Shown in pieces: positions 56,906 to 64,000 of a stretch of DNA of 64,000 bases. This DNA comes from Sulfuricurvum sp. GTDB taxonomy: Bacteria > Campylobacterota > Campylobacteria > Campylobacterales > Sulfurimonadaceae. The notes under the pieces were generated by a model, which worked only from the letters and a program-made list of their open reading frames with translations, did no database searches and was not told the DNA's origin. The first letter of the stretch is position 1. Every line of letters begins with the position of its first letter. The stretch covers positions 62,001 to 126,000 of the forward strand of contig JAUYRN010000033.1 in the NCBI GenBank assembly GCA_030696775.1, in the 5' to 3' direction. The position numbers and the translations under genes were made by a program.

Positions 56906-57925
56906 ATGAAAATCTTATTACTTAGCGCTCTTGTAGCAACAGCGGTTATGGGTGCTTCATTAGCCGATGAAGCCAAAACAGCAGGGTTAAAACCAATCCC
57001 TTCTAATGCAAAAGCACTTGAAAAACTCACTTCTAATCCTAAAAATCCTACAACAGCAGCAAAAATTGAGCTAGGGAAAATGCTTTATTTTGATCCTCGC
57101 CTCTCTAAAAGCGGTCTTATCAGCTGTAACACCTGTCATAACTTGGCCATCGGTGGTGTTGATGGTATGAGTGCCGCCATCGGGCACAAATGGACAGCCA
57201 ATCCTCATCATCTAAGTTCTCCTACTGTTTACAATGCAGTATTTTACAGCCAGCAATTTTGGGATGGACGAAGTCCTCACCTTGAAGACCAAGCACAGGG
57301 TCCTATGCAAGCAGGTCCTGAAATGGCAGCGCCAAAAGACCATGTCGCCGGTGTTGTTACGTCTATGCCTCAATACGTTAGCATGTTCCAAAAAGCGTAT
57401 GGCAAAGATGTCAAAATTACCTTTGAAAAAATTGCGGACACTATTGCTGTATATGAACGTACATTGGTCACTCCATCACGTTATGATGCGTTCTTAAGCG
57501 GTAACAAAAAAGCACTTACAACTCCAGAGCAAAAAGGGCTTCAAACGTTTATCGACAAAGGATGTGCAACGTGTCATAACGACATCGCATTGGGTGGAAC
57601 AATGCAGGCATTTGGTGCCGTTGCTCCGTATAAATACATGAATGTGGGTGATTTTAAAGGGGATAAAAACGGTATGGTACGTGTACCAACGCTTCGTAAT
57701 ATCACCGAAACAGCACCGTACTTTCATAACGGTCAAATTGCAACCCTTAGCGAAGCGATTAAAGAGATGGGACGTATTCAATTGGGCGTTGATCTAAGTA
57801 CTAACGAAACAGCTGAGATTGAAACTTTCCTCAAATCACTCGAAGGCAAAAAACCAGCCATTATCTACCCAATGCTTCCAGCATCTACGGTTAAAACGCC
57901 GAAAGTGGACGTTATTAACAACTAA
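56906..57925 (+). CDS. Diheme cytochrome c peroxidase
   Basis: 339 aa with a signal peptide. Heme sites are C74/C77/H78 (CNTCHNLAIGG) and C220/C223/H224 (CATCHNDIALGG), the CCP/MauG-family pair. TETAPYFHNGQIATL near the C-terminus is typical. It reduces hydrogen peroxide in the periplasm with electrons from small cytochromes such as c553. Confidence 0.92.
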   Translation: MKILLLSALVATAVMGASLADEAKTAGLKPIPSNAKALEKLTSNPKNPTTAAKIELGKMLYFDPRLSKSGLISCNTCHNLAIGGVDGMSAAIGHKWTANPHHLSSPTVYNAVFYSQQFWDGRSPHLEDQAQGPMQAGPEMAAPKDHVAGVVTSMPQYVSMFQKAYGKDVKITFEKIADTIAVYERTLVTPSRYDAFLSGNKKALTTPEQKGLQTFIDKGCATCHNDIALGGTMQAFGAVAPYKYMNVGDFKGDKNGMVRVPTLRNITETAPYFHNGQIATLSEAIKEMGRIQLGVDLSTNETAEIETFLKSLEGKKPAIIYPMLPASTVKTPKVDVINN

Positions 57926-57937
57926 TCTACTACCTCT

Positions 57938-57966
57938 CGTCACTTCTCGCCTACGCGGGAATGACG
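57938..57966. repeat. Diverged dispersed palindrome
   Basis: CGTCAcTTCtCGC and GCGGGAATGACG form an imperfect palindrome around CTAC between the convergent peroxidase and L,D-transpeptidase genes; its right arm matches the 53564 copy. Confidence 0.55.
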
Positions 57967-57967
57967 C

Positions 57968-58645
57968 TCACTTACACTCTATCCCCACAAACTCTTTTTG
58001 ATATTCTTTACAATCACTCTTTGGAATCTGTAATAATTTTGGATTTTTAGTCGGATCAAGCCAACGCAATATGTCAATCAGCGGTTTTTTATCCATTGCA
58101 GTACATCCTGCTGTTGGACGATAATCAGGACGATTCAGATGAAAAAAGATGCACGATCCTCTCCCTTTTTCACCCAGTCGATTATACTCGATAACAGCAC
58201 CATAGCGATAAAGCTCGTCACTTCGATGCATATTCTCAAAACTTTTTGGAGGAGTTAATGGATTTAAAAGAGTCATTTTATTGTAGAAGCGATCATCGCC
58301 ATCATCTACGCAAATCAGCGATTCATCAGCATGAAAATAAGGCATTGAAGAATTCGTCTCAAGCGCATACCCAAACGTTGAACCAATATCGAACACCCCT
58401 GCAGGCGATCGGCCGTCTCCTTCATTTTTTTGTGGTTGACGCAAGCTTGAATACCCCAAACCGCTTCGTCCAAGCATTACAGGGACAACCTCTCCCACTT
58501 TATGCCAATTACCCTCATTTTCATACCTCTGAAGTTCGCCGCTGCTTGAATTTAGTTCGGGAGAAATCACAACAATAAGCTGTTGTGATCCCCATAAAGG
58601 GGGTATTAATAGGAAAATAAAAAAAAGTGAGATTATTTTAGACAT
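57968..58645 (-). CDS. L,D-transpeptidase (YkuD domain)
   Basis: 225 aa with a signal peptide ending near WGS. The active-site stretch FFHLNRPDYRPTAGCTAM contains the YkuD histidine and catalytic cysteine. It crosslinks or trims peptidoglycan, or acts as an L,D-carboxypeptidase; the exact reaction is undecided. Confidence 0.82.
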   Translation of the reverse strand: MSKIISLFFIFLLIPPLWGSQQLIVVISPELNSSSGELQRYENEGNWHKVGEVVPVMLGRSGLGYSSLRQPQKNEGDGRSPAGVFDIGSTFGYALETNSSMPYFHADESLICVDDGDDRFYNKMTLLNPLTPPKSFENMHRSDELYRYGAVIEYNRLGEKGRGSCIFFHLNRPDYRPTAGCTAMDKKPLIDILRWLDPTKNPKLLQIPKSDCKEYQKEFVGIECK

Positions 58646-58717
58646 ATTTTCAACTTGAACTTAGTTTGTTTTAAAGTTAGGTAGTATAGCATAATGAAAA
58701 TCATGGGGGTACAGAGG

Positions 58718-59341
58718 ATGAGCATAACCATTCGAAAAGCCGAAGAAGCAGACGCGTCATTTATAGCAGAAGCATTATTGGAAAGCTCTCGTTCTGGAAA
58801 AAAAGTGGGAATATTTGATTATATCTTTAATACAAATGATGAAAAGAAGCTTTTGGAATATCTCCAAAAATTTACCCTCACTACTACCAAAAGCTATTGT
58901 CACTTTTCAAACTTTATGATTGCCCTCTCTGATGGCGTAAAAGCAGGTACGATCTGCGGATATGAGCCTCGTATTGCTACGCATGATATTTTTGCCCGTG
59001 CACTCGAAGAAGTCGGTATCGATGAAACGTATCATGAACGAATAGCAGGTTATTTGCTGTGCGAACCTGAGATTGACAATAAAACATGGGTCTGTGATTT
59101 CATGATGGTCAAGCCAGAGTTCAAAAGTCTGGGTATCCTCAAAGAGATGGTAGGCAAAAGCATGCTCACGGCACGTCTTAAAGGATATCGAAAAGTTCAG
59201 ACTATGATCGAAATAGGCTCTGCTGAAACAGAACTGATTTACAAAAAACTAGGCTTCAGCGTCATTGATGAAAAAAGAAGTGATTATTACGAAGAACAAT
59301 TTGGACGTGCTGGCTTAATGCGCCTGCAAGTCATACTCTAA
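58718..59341 (+). CDS. GNAT-family acetyltransferase
   Basis: 207 aa. ITIRKAEEADASFIAEAL is the first strand-helix of the GNAT fold, and VCDFMMVKPEFKSLGIL holds a degenerate acetyl-CoA loop; IYKKLGF is the usual C-terminal motif. Start 58718 has GGGGGT eight bases upstream; an ATG at 58694 is possible but sits next to the -10-like TATAGC. Substrate unknown. Its TAA is in frame with the following antiporter. Confidence 0.72.
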   Translation: MSITIRKAEEADASFIAEALLESSRSGKKVGIFDYIFNTNDEKKLLEYLQKFTLTTTKSYCHFSNFMIALSDGVKAGTICGYEPRIATHDIFARALEEVGIDETYHERIAGYLLCEPEIDNKTWVCDFMMVKPEFKSLGILKEMVGKSMLTARLKGYRKVQTMIEIGSAETELIYKKLGFSVIDEKRSDYYEEQFGRAGLMRLQVIL

Positions 59342-59350
59342 GGATTCCCA

Positions 59351-60724
59351 ATCGATTTTGGTCTACTAGGGCTTCTCCCTCCTTTTATTGCTATTATTCT
59401 TGCCCTATTTAGCCGATCGGTGTTTGTTGCACTTATTGCTGCCATTCTCGTTGGAGAATTTATTATTGCCGGTTTTGATCTACTCCCAATGCTCCTTCTT
59501 CTCTTTGAAAGATTTTGGGGACTACTAAGCGAAGTATGGGTGCTTAAAACGCTCGCATTTGCTATGATGGTGGGAAGTGTTATGACACTTATTGAGCGCA
59601 GTGGCGGAGTCAATGGATTGGTTCATGAGCTCAGCACCAAACGCTCTCTTGTCAGCTCTAAACGTGGTGCATTGATGCCAAGCTTCATCGCTGGGCTTAT
59701 TATCTTTATCGAATCATCCATCACTTCTCTCGTTGCTGGTGCTATCGGACGACCTTTTTGTGATAAATATGGTATTAGTCGTGCCAAACTTGCATTTGTA
59801 TGCGACTCTACTTCAGCCCCTGTATGCTCCATCATTGCCATCAACGGTTGGGGAGCATTGCTTTTGGGACTCATCGGGGGTCAAATCGCTGCTGGACTTA
59901 TCGCCGGAGAAGAAGCTCGCTGGCTTATCAGCGCTATTGGCTACAATTTTTACGCCTACATCGCCCTCATCGTCACATTTGTTGCTATCTGGTACAACAT
60001 CGACATTGGTCCCATGAAACACGCTGCCATCACTGAACCCTCTCTAGAATGTGATGACGAACAGGGTTCCGTTGGTCTTTTCGTATGGCCGATGGTGTGG
60101 ATGATTGGAGGAGTACTGATTTTCATGCTCATCACGGGAGGCGGGAATTTACTCAAAGGCTCGGGTTCGAGTTCTATTTTTTACACCCTTATCGTAACAC
60201 TCCTCATGATGTACGGCTATTATCGATTTAAAAATGCAATGAATACTACAGATTTTATCATCTCCGCATTCCAAGGTGCTAAATCAATGGCACCGATTGC
60301 ATCGATACTGCTTCTCGCATTTGCCATCGGGGGTATAAGTTCAGATATGCAAGTGGGTCAGTATCTTGCCAGCTTTATTGGGAATTATCTTCCCAGTGCC
60401 TACCTTCCTGCTGCGATTTTTGTCCTAAGCGCTATCATCGCCTTTGCTACTGGAACCAGTTGGGGGACGTTTAGTATCATGCTTCCTATCGCTGTTCCTC
60501 TCGCAGTGGGTCTGGATGCTCCTGTAGCATTGGCTATGGGTGCCGTCATTTCAGGGGGAGTTTTCGGCGATCACTGTTCTCCGATTTCCGATACAACCAT
60601 CATCTCAGCTATGGCAAGCGGATGCAGTGTCCAAGAACATACACGAACGCAATTACCTTATGCCCTTATCTCTGCTGCAATGGCACTTCCCTTATTTATC
60701 ATTATGGGATTAATACTTTCGTAA
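59351..60724 (+). CDS. NhaC-family Na+/H+ antiporter, unusual start
   Basis: 457 aa if begun at ATC 59351, with about 11-12 membrane helices. GTSWGTFSIMLP and GGVFGDHCSPISDTT are NhaC motifs. The first in-frame standard codon is GTG at 59420, which would cut the first helix (DFGLLGLLPPFIAIILALFS). Between the GNAT stop and that GTG the frame is open but has no ATG, GTG or TTG; TAAGGA lies six bases before the ATC. It exchanges sodium and protons, possibly an organic anion. Confidence 0.75.
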   Translation: MDFGLLGLLPPFIAIILALFSRSVFVALIAAILVGEFIIAGFDLLPMLLLLFERFWGLLSEVWVLKTLAFAMMVGSVMTLIERSGGVNGLVHELSTKRSLVSSKRGALMPSFIAGLIIFIESSITSLVAGAIGRPFCDKYGISRAKLAFVCDSTSAPVCSIIAINGWGALLLGLIGGQIAAGLIAGEEARWLISAIGYNFYAYIALIVTFVAIWYNIDIGPMKHAAITEPSLECDDEQGSVGLFVWPMVWMIGGVLIFMLITGGGNLLKGSGSSSIFYTLIVTLLMMYGYYRFKNAMNTTDFIISAFQGAKSMAPIASILLLAFAIGGISSDMQVGQYLASFIGNYLPSAYLPAAIFVLSAIIAFATGTSWGTFSIMLPIAVPLAVGLDAPVALAMGAVISGGVFGDHCSPISDTTIISAMASGCSVQEHTRTQLPYALISAAMALPLFIIMGLILS

Positions 60725-60729
60725 TTTCT

Positions 60730-60762
60730 ACTAACGCTTCACTAATGCTTGTGTGTGATACT
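60730..60762 (+). promoter_or_regulatory. Tandem 11-bp activator site and -10 box, site 1
   Basis: ACTAACGCTTC (60730-60740) and ACTAATGCTTG (60741-60751) are adjacent direct repeats. After five bases comes GATACT (60757-60762), preceded by TG, as an extended -10. A third half-site-like ACTAACACTAT lies at 60760-60770. The repeats take the place of a -35 box. Confidence 0.6.
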
Positions 60763-60789
60763 AACACTATCAAAACACAAGGAGATTTC

Positions 60790-61089
60790 ATGAAAACTTT
60801 AACCTTAGTAGCTCTTTTGAGCTTCGCAACTTTTTCGGCAATGGCGGAGGAAACTCCTCTTATGACACAAACTCAAAATCAAGCTGAATCAACAAGAATT
60901 CAACAACAAGAAGAGCGTCAAATGATGCAATCCAACATGTATGGTAAAAAATCAGATATGGAAAATGGTACAGGTGTAAAAACTCAAACCCAAACACGTA
61001 CTCGTACACAACTGCAAGATGGAAGCGGTGGCGGACAAAATATGAATAGTGGCATGCAAGGTGGCGGGATGAAGCGTGGCGGAAGATAA
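60790..61089 (+). CDS. Small secreted Gln/Met-rich protein
   Basis: 99 aa. The signal peptide ends near FSAMA. The mature part is low-complexity, rich in Gln, Thr, Met, Arg and Gly (IQQQEERQMMQSNMYG, TQTQTRTRTQL, GMQGGGMKRGGR) and has no cysteine. GGAG precedes the ATG. I do not recognise a family. It follows the direct-repeat promoter and forms a pair with the next gene five bases on. Confidence 0.7.
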   Translation: MKTLTLVALLSFATFSAMAEETPLMTQTQNQAESTRIQQQEERQMMQSNMYGKKSDMENGTGVKTQTQTRTRTQLQDGSGGGQNMNSGMQGGGMKRGGR

Positions 61090-61094
61090 TTAGG

Positions 61095-61430
61095 ATGAAA
61101 GGCATTTATTTTATTGCTCTTTTGAGTGTATTTACACTTAATGGTTTGGCGGTAGATTTTAGCTCTATGTCCATGGGAGAAATGCAAGCTCTTCGTGGAA
61201 ATGTTGCGAAAGAGAATCGTGCCGCTTTTCAGACTGAAATGCAAAATAGAGTTCAAGCTATGACGCAAGAAGAACGACAAGCATTTCAAGTAAACATGAA
61301 ACAAAAAAGAGTAGAAAGTGAAGACCCCATAAGTGTACCCATGCAAACACGCCTACAAATGCAACTTCAATCACAACATGAGTTGCAAACTCCCCTAAAA
61401 ACTCGTCTTACCAATACTCCTGTACGCTAA
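61095..61430 (+). CDS. Small secreted protein, DUF1104-like
   Basis: 111 aa. A signal peptide (to about LNGLA) is followed by DFSSMSMGEMQALRG and MTQEERQAFQ, a helical Met/Gln-rich region reminiscent of the DUF1104 family of Campylobacterota. The resemblance is by eye. Ends with a short TPLKTRLTNTPVR tail. Probably periplasmic and co-transcribed with the preceding gene. Confidence 0.6.
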   Translation: MKGIYFIALLSVFTLNGLAVDFSSMSMGEMQALRGNVAKENRAAFQTEMQNRVQAMTQEERQAFQVNMKQKRVESEDPISVPMQTRLQMQLQSQHELQTPLKTRLTNTPVR

Positions 61431-61437
61431 AAAAAGC

Positions 61438-61454
61438 GGGGAGTATCTCTCCCC
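61438..61454 (+). terminator. Hairpin after the small secreted gene pair
   Basis: GGGGAG/CTCCCC stem with a TATCT loop, just past the stop; no T-run follows. Confidence 0.45.
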
Positions 61455-61482
61455 CTCATCTACTTTGCTCATTGATTAACAC

Positions 61483-61515
61483 GCTAATACTTCACTAACT
61501 CTTCTATATTACAAT
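61483..61515 (+). promoter_or_regulatory. Tandem 11-bp activator site and -10 box, site 2
   Basis: GCTAATACTTC (61483-61493) and ACTAACTCTTC (61494-61504) are direct repeats; five bases later is TACAAT (61510-61515). Spacing equals that of site 1. Its presence argues that the upstream ATG at 61514 is not used. Confidence 0.6.
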
Positions 61516-61546
61516 GGCTGAATCTAAAGAAAATGAGGAAAAAGTC

Positions 61547-62758
61547 ATGAAATTTTCAAAAAGTATAGCGTCTCTATCGCTTGCAGTATCCGTTGTAGTG
61601 TTGTTAATAGGATGTGGCGGAGGCGATGATGCGACGAGTACCGTCACAGCAACCGATGCAACAACAACTCTAAGTGGAACCGTCGCTGATGGGTATCTAG
61701 TCGGCGCAAAAGTATGTTTGGATAAAAATTATAACGATGTCTGTGATGCAGATGAGCCGTTTGTAATGACTGACGCTAGAGGCAAATATACGTTTACCCT
61801 TCCATACATGAGTGCAACCGAACTTCCAATACTTGTTGAAGCCGATGAAAATACGATTGACTTGGACACTAATACGACTATTGGTGAAAAATGGCACTTT
61901 AAAGCTGTTTCTGGACAAAGCAGCTTTATATCTCCACTTACCACCTTGGTTGCTCAAGCAATGGCACTAGATCCTACATTGACATTGACACAAGCGATGC
62001 TAAATCTGCAAAACGAATTAGGTCTAACTGATATAAATATTTCAGAAGATTATATTGCTAGAGATCATAACATAGCGCACAATGCGGCTAAAATTATCGC
62101 TCACTCGTTGGCAAATACCGAAGCAAATCTGACGAGTAATTTAACAATAACAACAGATGCACGAACCATTCGTTTGCTTGCAGCACAACAGGTTCGTTCA
62201 CAAACCGCCGCAATCAAAGCTGCTGCTGATATCAACAATACAGCCTTTCTTACTGAAGTCAATACAACATCTGTAGATGAACAACTTGCTACTTTGAGCG
62301 GAGTTATTGCATCTACATTGTCTATTCAACTCCAAAATGACCTGCTCTTTATGTGGGAAGAAGAACGATTAGCGAGGGATGTATATAATGCAATGTACGC
62401 CAAATGGGGTTCTAAAATTTTTACGAACATCGCCACCAATGGTGAACAAACCCATATCGACAGTGTCAAATCCATGATTGATAAGTACGCTGTAAGTACC
62501 GCAGGTTATACCGAATCAGCTGCAGCTGGAGTTTTTGTCAATCAAGACTTACAAGCTCTTTACAATACCCTCATAGCCAAAGGTAATGTTTCTGTCACAG
62601 AGGCATACAAAGTTGGGCAGCTGATTGAAATTACAGACATTGAAGATTTGGATAAACGATTACTCCCGACCGATTTACCAGCGGATATTCGTACGGTATA
62701 TGAAAACTTGAGAAAAGGCAGTGAAAGTCATCTTGCTGCATTTAACAAGCAACTCTAA
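61547..62758 (+). CDS. Lipoprotein with C-terminal DUF2202 ferritin-like domain
   Basis: 403 aa. The lipobox LIGC puts the acylated cysteine at residue 23. Residues about 42-85 (LSGTVADGYLVGAKVCLDKN) resemble a carboxypeptidase-regulatory-like beta domain. From about 264, LLFMWEEERLARDVYNAMY and NGEQTHIDSVKSMIDKY form the DUF2202 ferritin-like four-helix domain with possible metal-binding Glu/His. Start 61547 has GAGG upstream. It lies between the small secreted proteins and the two-component genes. Confidence 0.78.
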   Translation: MKFSKSIASLSLAVSVVVLLIGCGGGDDATSTVTATDATTTLSGTVADGYLVGAKVCLDKNYNDVCDADEPFVMTDARGKYTFTLPYMSATELPILVEADENTIDLDTNTTIGEKWHFKAVSGQSSFISPLTTLVAQAMALDPTLTLTQAMLNLQNELGLTDINISEDYIARDHNIAHNAAKIIAHSLANTEANLTSNLTITTDARTIRLLAAQQVRSQTAAIKAAADINNTAFLTEVNTTSVDEQLATLSGVIASTLSIQLQNDLLFMWEEERLARDVYNAMYAKWGSKIFTNIATNGEQTHIDSVKSMIDKYAVSTAGYTESAAAGVFVNQDLQALYNTLIAKGNVSVTEAYKVGQLIEITDIEDLDKRLLPTDLPADIRTVYENLRKGSESHLAAFNKQL

Positions 62759-62768
62759 GAGTATTGAC

Positions 62769-62774
62769 TATAAT
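62769..62774 (+). promoter_or_regulatory. -10 box of the two-component operon
   Basis: TATAAT 27 bases before the TTG start of the response regulator gene. Confidence 0.45.
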
Positions 62775-62800
62775 ATCTCAACCAACACAAGGAGGATCAT

Positions 62801-63433
62801 TTGAAAATTTTATTACTTGAAGATGATCTCATCCTTGGCGAAACCCTCGAAGAGATGCTCCAAGAGGCACATTACGATGTACTTTGGGTCAAAGATGGTG
62901 AAGAGGCTGCAGATGCAACGTTCGACACCACTTATGATCTTTATATTTTAGACATCAACGTTCCTAAAATCAATGGACTCAAACTGTTGGAAGAGCTTCG
63001 CGCTGCGGGAGACAATACCCGCGTTATTTTTATCAGTGCTCTGAGTGATATGGCATCAATTTCCAAAGGATTCAGCCTAGGGGCGGAAGATTATCTCAAA
63101 AAACCCTTTTTTCCTGAAGAGTTACTCGTACGTATCGATGCAAAATTTACTCAATTTCAAAAAGTCATTCAATTTGGAGAGATTACGTTTAATCCTCAAA
63201 ACAATGAAGTACATAAAGAAGGGCGACTTATCACGCTCGGAGATGTTCAGCTTCCGATGTTACGGATTTTTATTCAGAATATAGGTAGGACTCTTACAAA
63301 AGAGAGTTTATTTGATCTCATGGAGCACCCCAGCGATAGTGCCCTGCGTGTCGCCATCAATAAGCTTAAAACTACGACGAATTGGGAAATCCAAAATATA
63401 CGGGGAGTGGGGTATCGTCTTGAAACACGCTGA
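62801..63433 (+). CDS. OmpR-family response regulator
   Basis: 210 aa, TTG start with GGAGG. The receiver has the acidic pair D8/D9, phosphoacceptor D51 (LYILDINVPK) and K101; a winged-helix DNA-binding domain fills residues about 125-210. OmpR/PhoB-type regulators bind tandem direct repeats of about 11 bp, so the two upstream promoter sites are candidate targets. The kinase gene overlaps its end by 14 bases. Confidence 0.88.
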   Translation: MKILLLEDDLILGETLEEMLQEAHYDVLWVKDGEEAADATFDTTYDLYILDINVPKINGLKLLEELRAAGDNTRVIFISALSDMASISKGFSLGAEDYLKKPFFPEELLVRIDAKFTQFQKVIQFGEITFNPQNNEVHKEGRLITLGDVQLPMLRIFIQNIGRTLTKESLFDLMEHPSDSALRVAINKLKTTTNWEIQNIRGVGYRLETR

Positions 63434-64000
63434 AACAGAATCATTTATCAAAAGTTTTTTGGTTTTTTTTGTCTCTTTATCTCTGTTGAGCGGTTTAGTT
63501 TTTTGGTATGAATACACGCAAGAAAGACACTCTCTCGAAGAAGCCGTTTTCAATGACATGAAAGTGTGCAGTTTTGATCTCAAATGCCAACAATTTACTC
63601 TGGACTTTGCACCCTTACAGGCGGCAACACTGTATACCCTCAAAAAAGATGAGACAGGATATTACGCCCTGTTTTCTATACCAAGCGGTAAGTATGCCCT
63701 TAAGCTCCATCTCTCACAGGAGCGTTTTGATGTCATGCTGCATCAGACACGAGATCCGCTTATTCAAGCTTTTTTGATCACACTTCTTATTTTAGGGATT
63801 ATTTCTGCCCTTTTTTCTCTGTATTCACTCCATCCATTGAGAAAAGCACTTCATTTAACCCAAGAGTTTAGCCGTGATATACTTCATGATTTTAATACGC
63901 CCCTTTCGAGCCTAAGACTGAATGTAAGCCTCTTGAATGTCTCCGAGAGTGAAACCAAAAAAATTCAGCGCATCGAACGAAGCATTGAGACCATGATTTC
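63420..64000 (+). CDS. Sensor histidine kinase, N-terminal part (cut by window edge)
   Basis: About 193 codons are visible. TTG start with GGGG upstream, then a membrane helix (FLVFFVSLSLLSGLVFWY), a periplasmic region of about 85 residues with two cysteines (CSFDLKC), a second helix (AFLITLLILGIISALFSLYS) and the dimerisation H-box LHDFNTPLSSLR. The ATPase domain lies beyond 64000. It should phosphorylate the adjacent regulator; signal unknown. Confidence 0.82.
   Translation, partial: MKHAETESFIKSFLVFFVSLSLLSGLVFWYEYTQERHSLEEAVFNDMKVCSFDLKCQQFTLDFAPLQAATLYTLKKDETGYYALFSIPSGKYALKLHLSQERFDVMLHQTRDPLIQAFLITLLILGIISALFSLYSLHPLRKALHLTQEFSRDILHDFNTPLSSLRLNVSLLNVSESETKKIQRIERSIETMI

Noticed and set aside
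60622-60789. Upstream extension of the small Gln-rich protein to 60622
   Set aside because: It lies inside the antiporter gene and crosses the promoter; the ATG at 60790 has GGAG and a clean signal peptide.
1-64000. CRISPR arrays, tRNA or rRNA genes, prophage or insertion sequence genes
   Set aside because: No regularly spaced repeats, tRNA-like T-loops, rRNA-like stretches, transposase or phage proteins were seen by eye; a covariance search was not possible.

Overview
The window looks like a chromosomal segment of a Campylobacterota (Epsilonproteobacteria) organism, most likely a free-living Sulfurimonas/Sulfuricurvum-type sulfur oxidiser. This rests on protein style and gene order, not on a database search. 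Several blocks match arrangements I know from Campylobacter jejuni or Helicobacter pylori: gmhA/gmhB/hldD/hldE beside cytochrome c553, ccoS and ccoI; the Csd3-type peptidase, PgbA-like protein, glcD, yihY, comEC run; and glnA, cheZ, U32 peptidase, purE, DUF3972, glyQ. Sigma70 promoters show TATAAT -10 boxes with no clear -35, as usual in this phylum. I found no rRNA, tRNA, CRISPR array, prophage or intact insertion sequence.

Layout. 1-7.2 kb: heptose/LPS genes, cbb3 oxidase accessory genes (ccoS, ccoI) and trpS, mostly on the minus strand. 7.3-15.6 kb: hpf, hemJ, der, metK, ferredoxin, ndk, then the rpmF-plsX-fabH lipid cluster. 15.6-27.3 kb: a DEAD-box helicase with an RGG-like tail and a long leader, a pentaheme cytochrome, argF, hemB, ribA, a hybrid sensor kinase, rsmG, alr and an agmatine-deiminase-family gene. 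27.3-39.6 kb: an OprC/NosA-type copper receptor, envelope and competence genes, dnaB, ispG and priA. 39.6-44.8 kb: three type IV pilin-like genes and two paralogous multi-pass membrane proteins. 45-57.9 kb: pckA, glnA, a PHP phosphatase, a CheZ-like protein, trhP-type U32 peptidase, purE, glyQ, recD2 and a diheme peroxidase. 58-64 kb: an L,D-transpeptidase, a GNAT enzyme, an NhaC antiporter, then two small secreted proteins, a DUF2202 lipoprotein and a two-component system whose kinase runs off the window.

Most genes are housekeeping. The unusual material lies mainly between them. Two promoters near 60.7 and 61.5 kb carry matching 11-bp direct repeats at the same distance from the -10 box, next to an OmpR-type regulator gene. 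A structured element occurs twice around the U32 peptidase gene (50.05 and 51.55 kb), with compensatory stem changes. A second structured element occurs after ccoI and after a phosphoribosyltransferase gene. A dispersed palindrome is inserted in frame inside priA, and a 28-bp inverted repeat sits between pckA and glnA. The NhaC gene appears to lack a normal start codon. Copper handling recurs: the CcoI exporter plus a receptor with an apparent CxxxM/HxM copper site.
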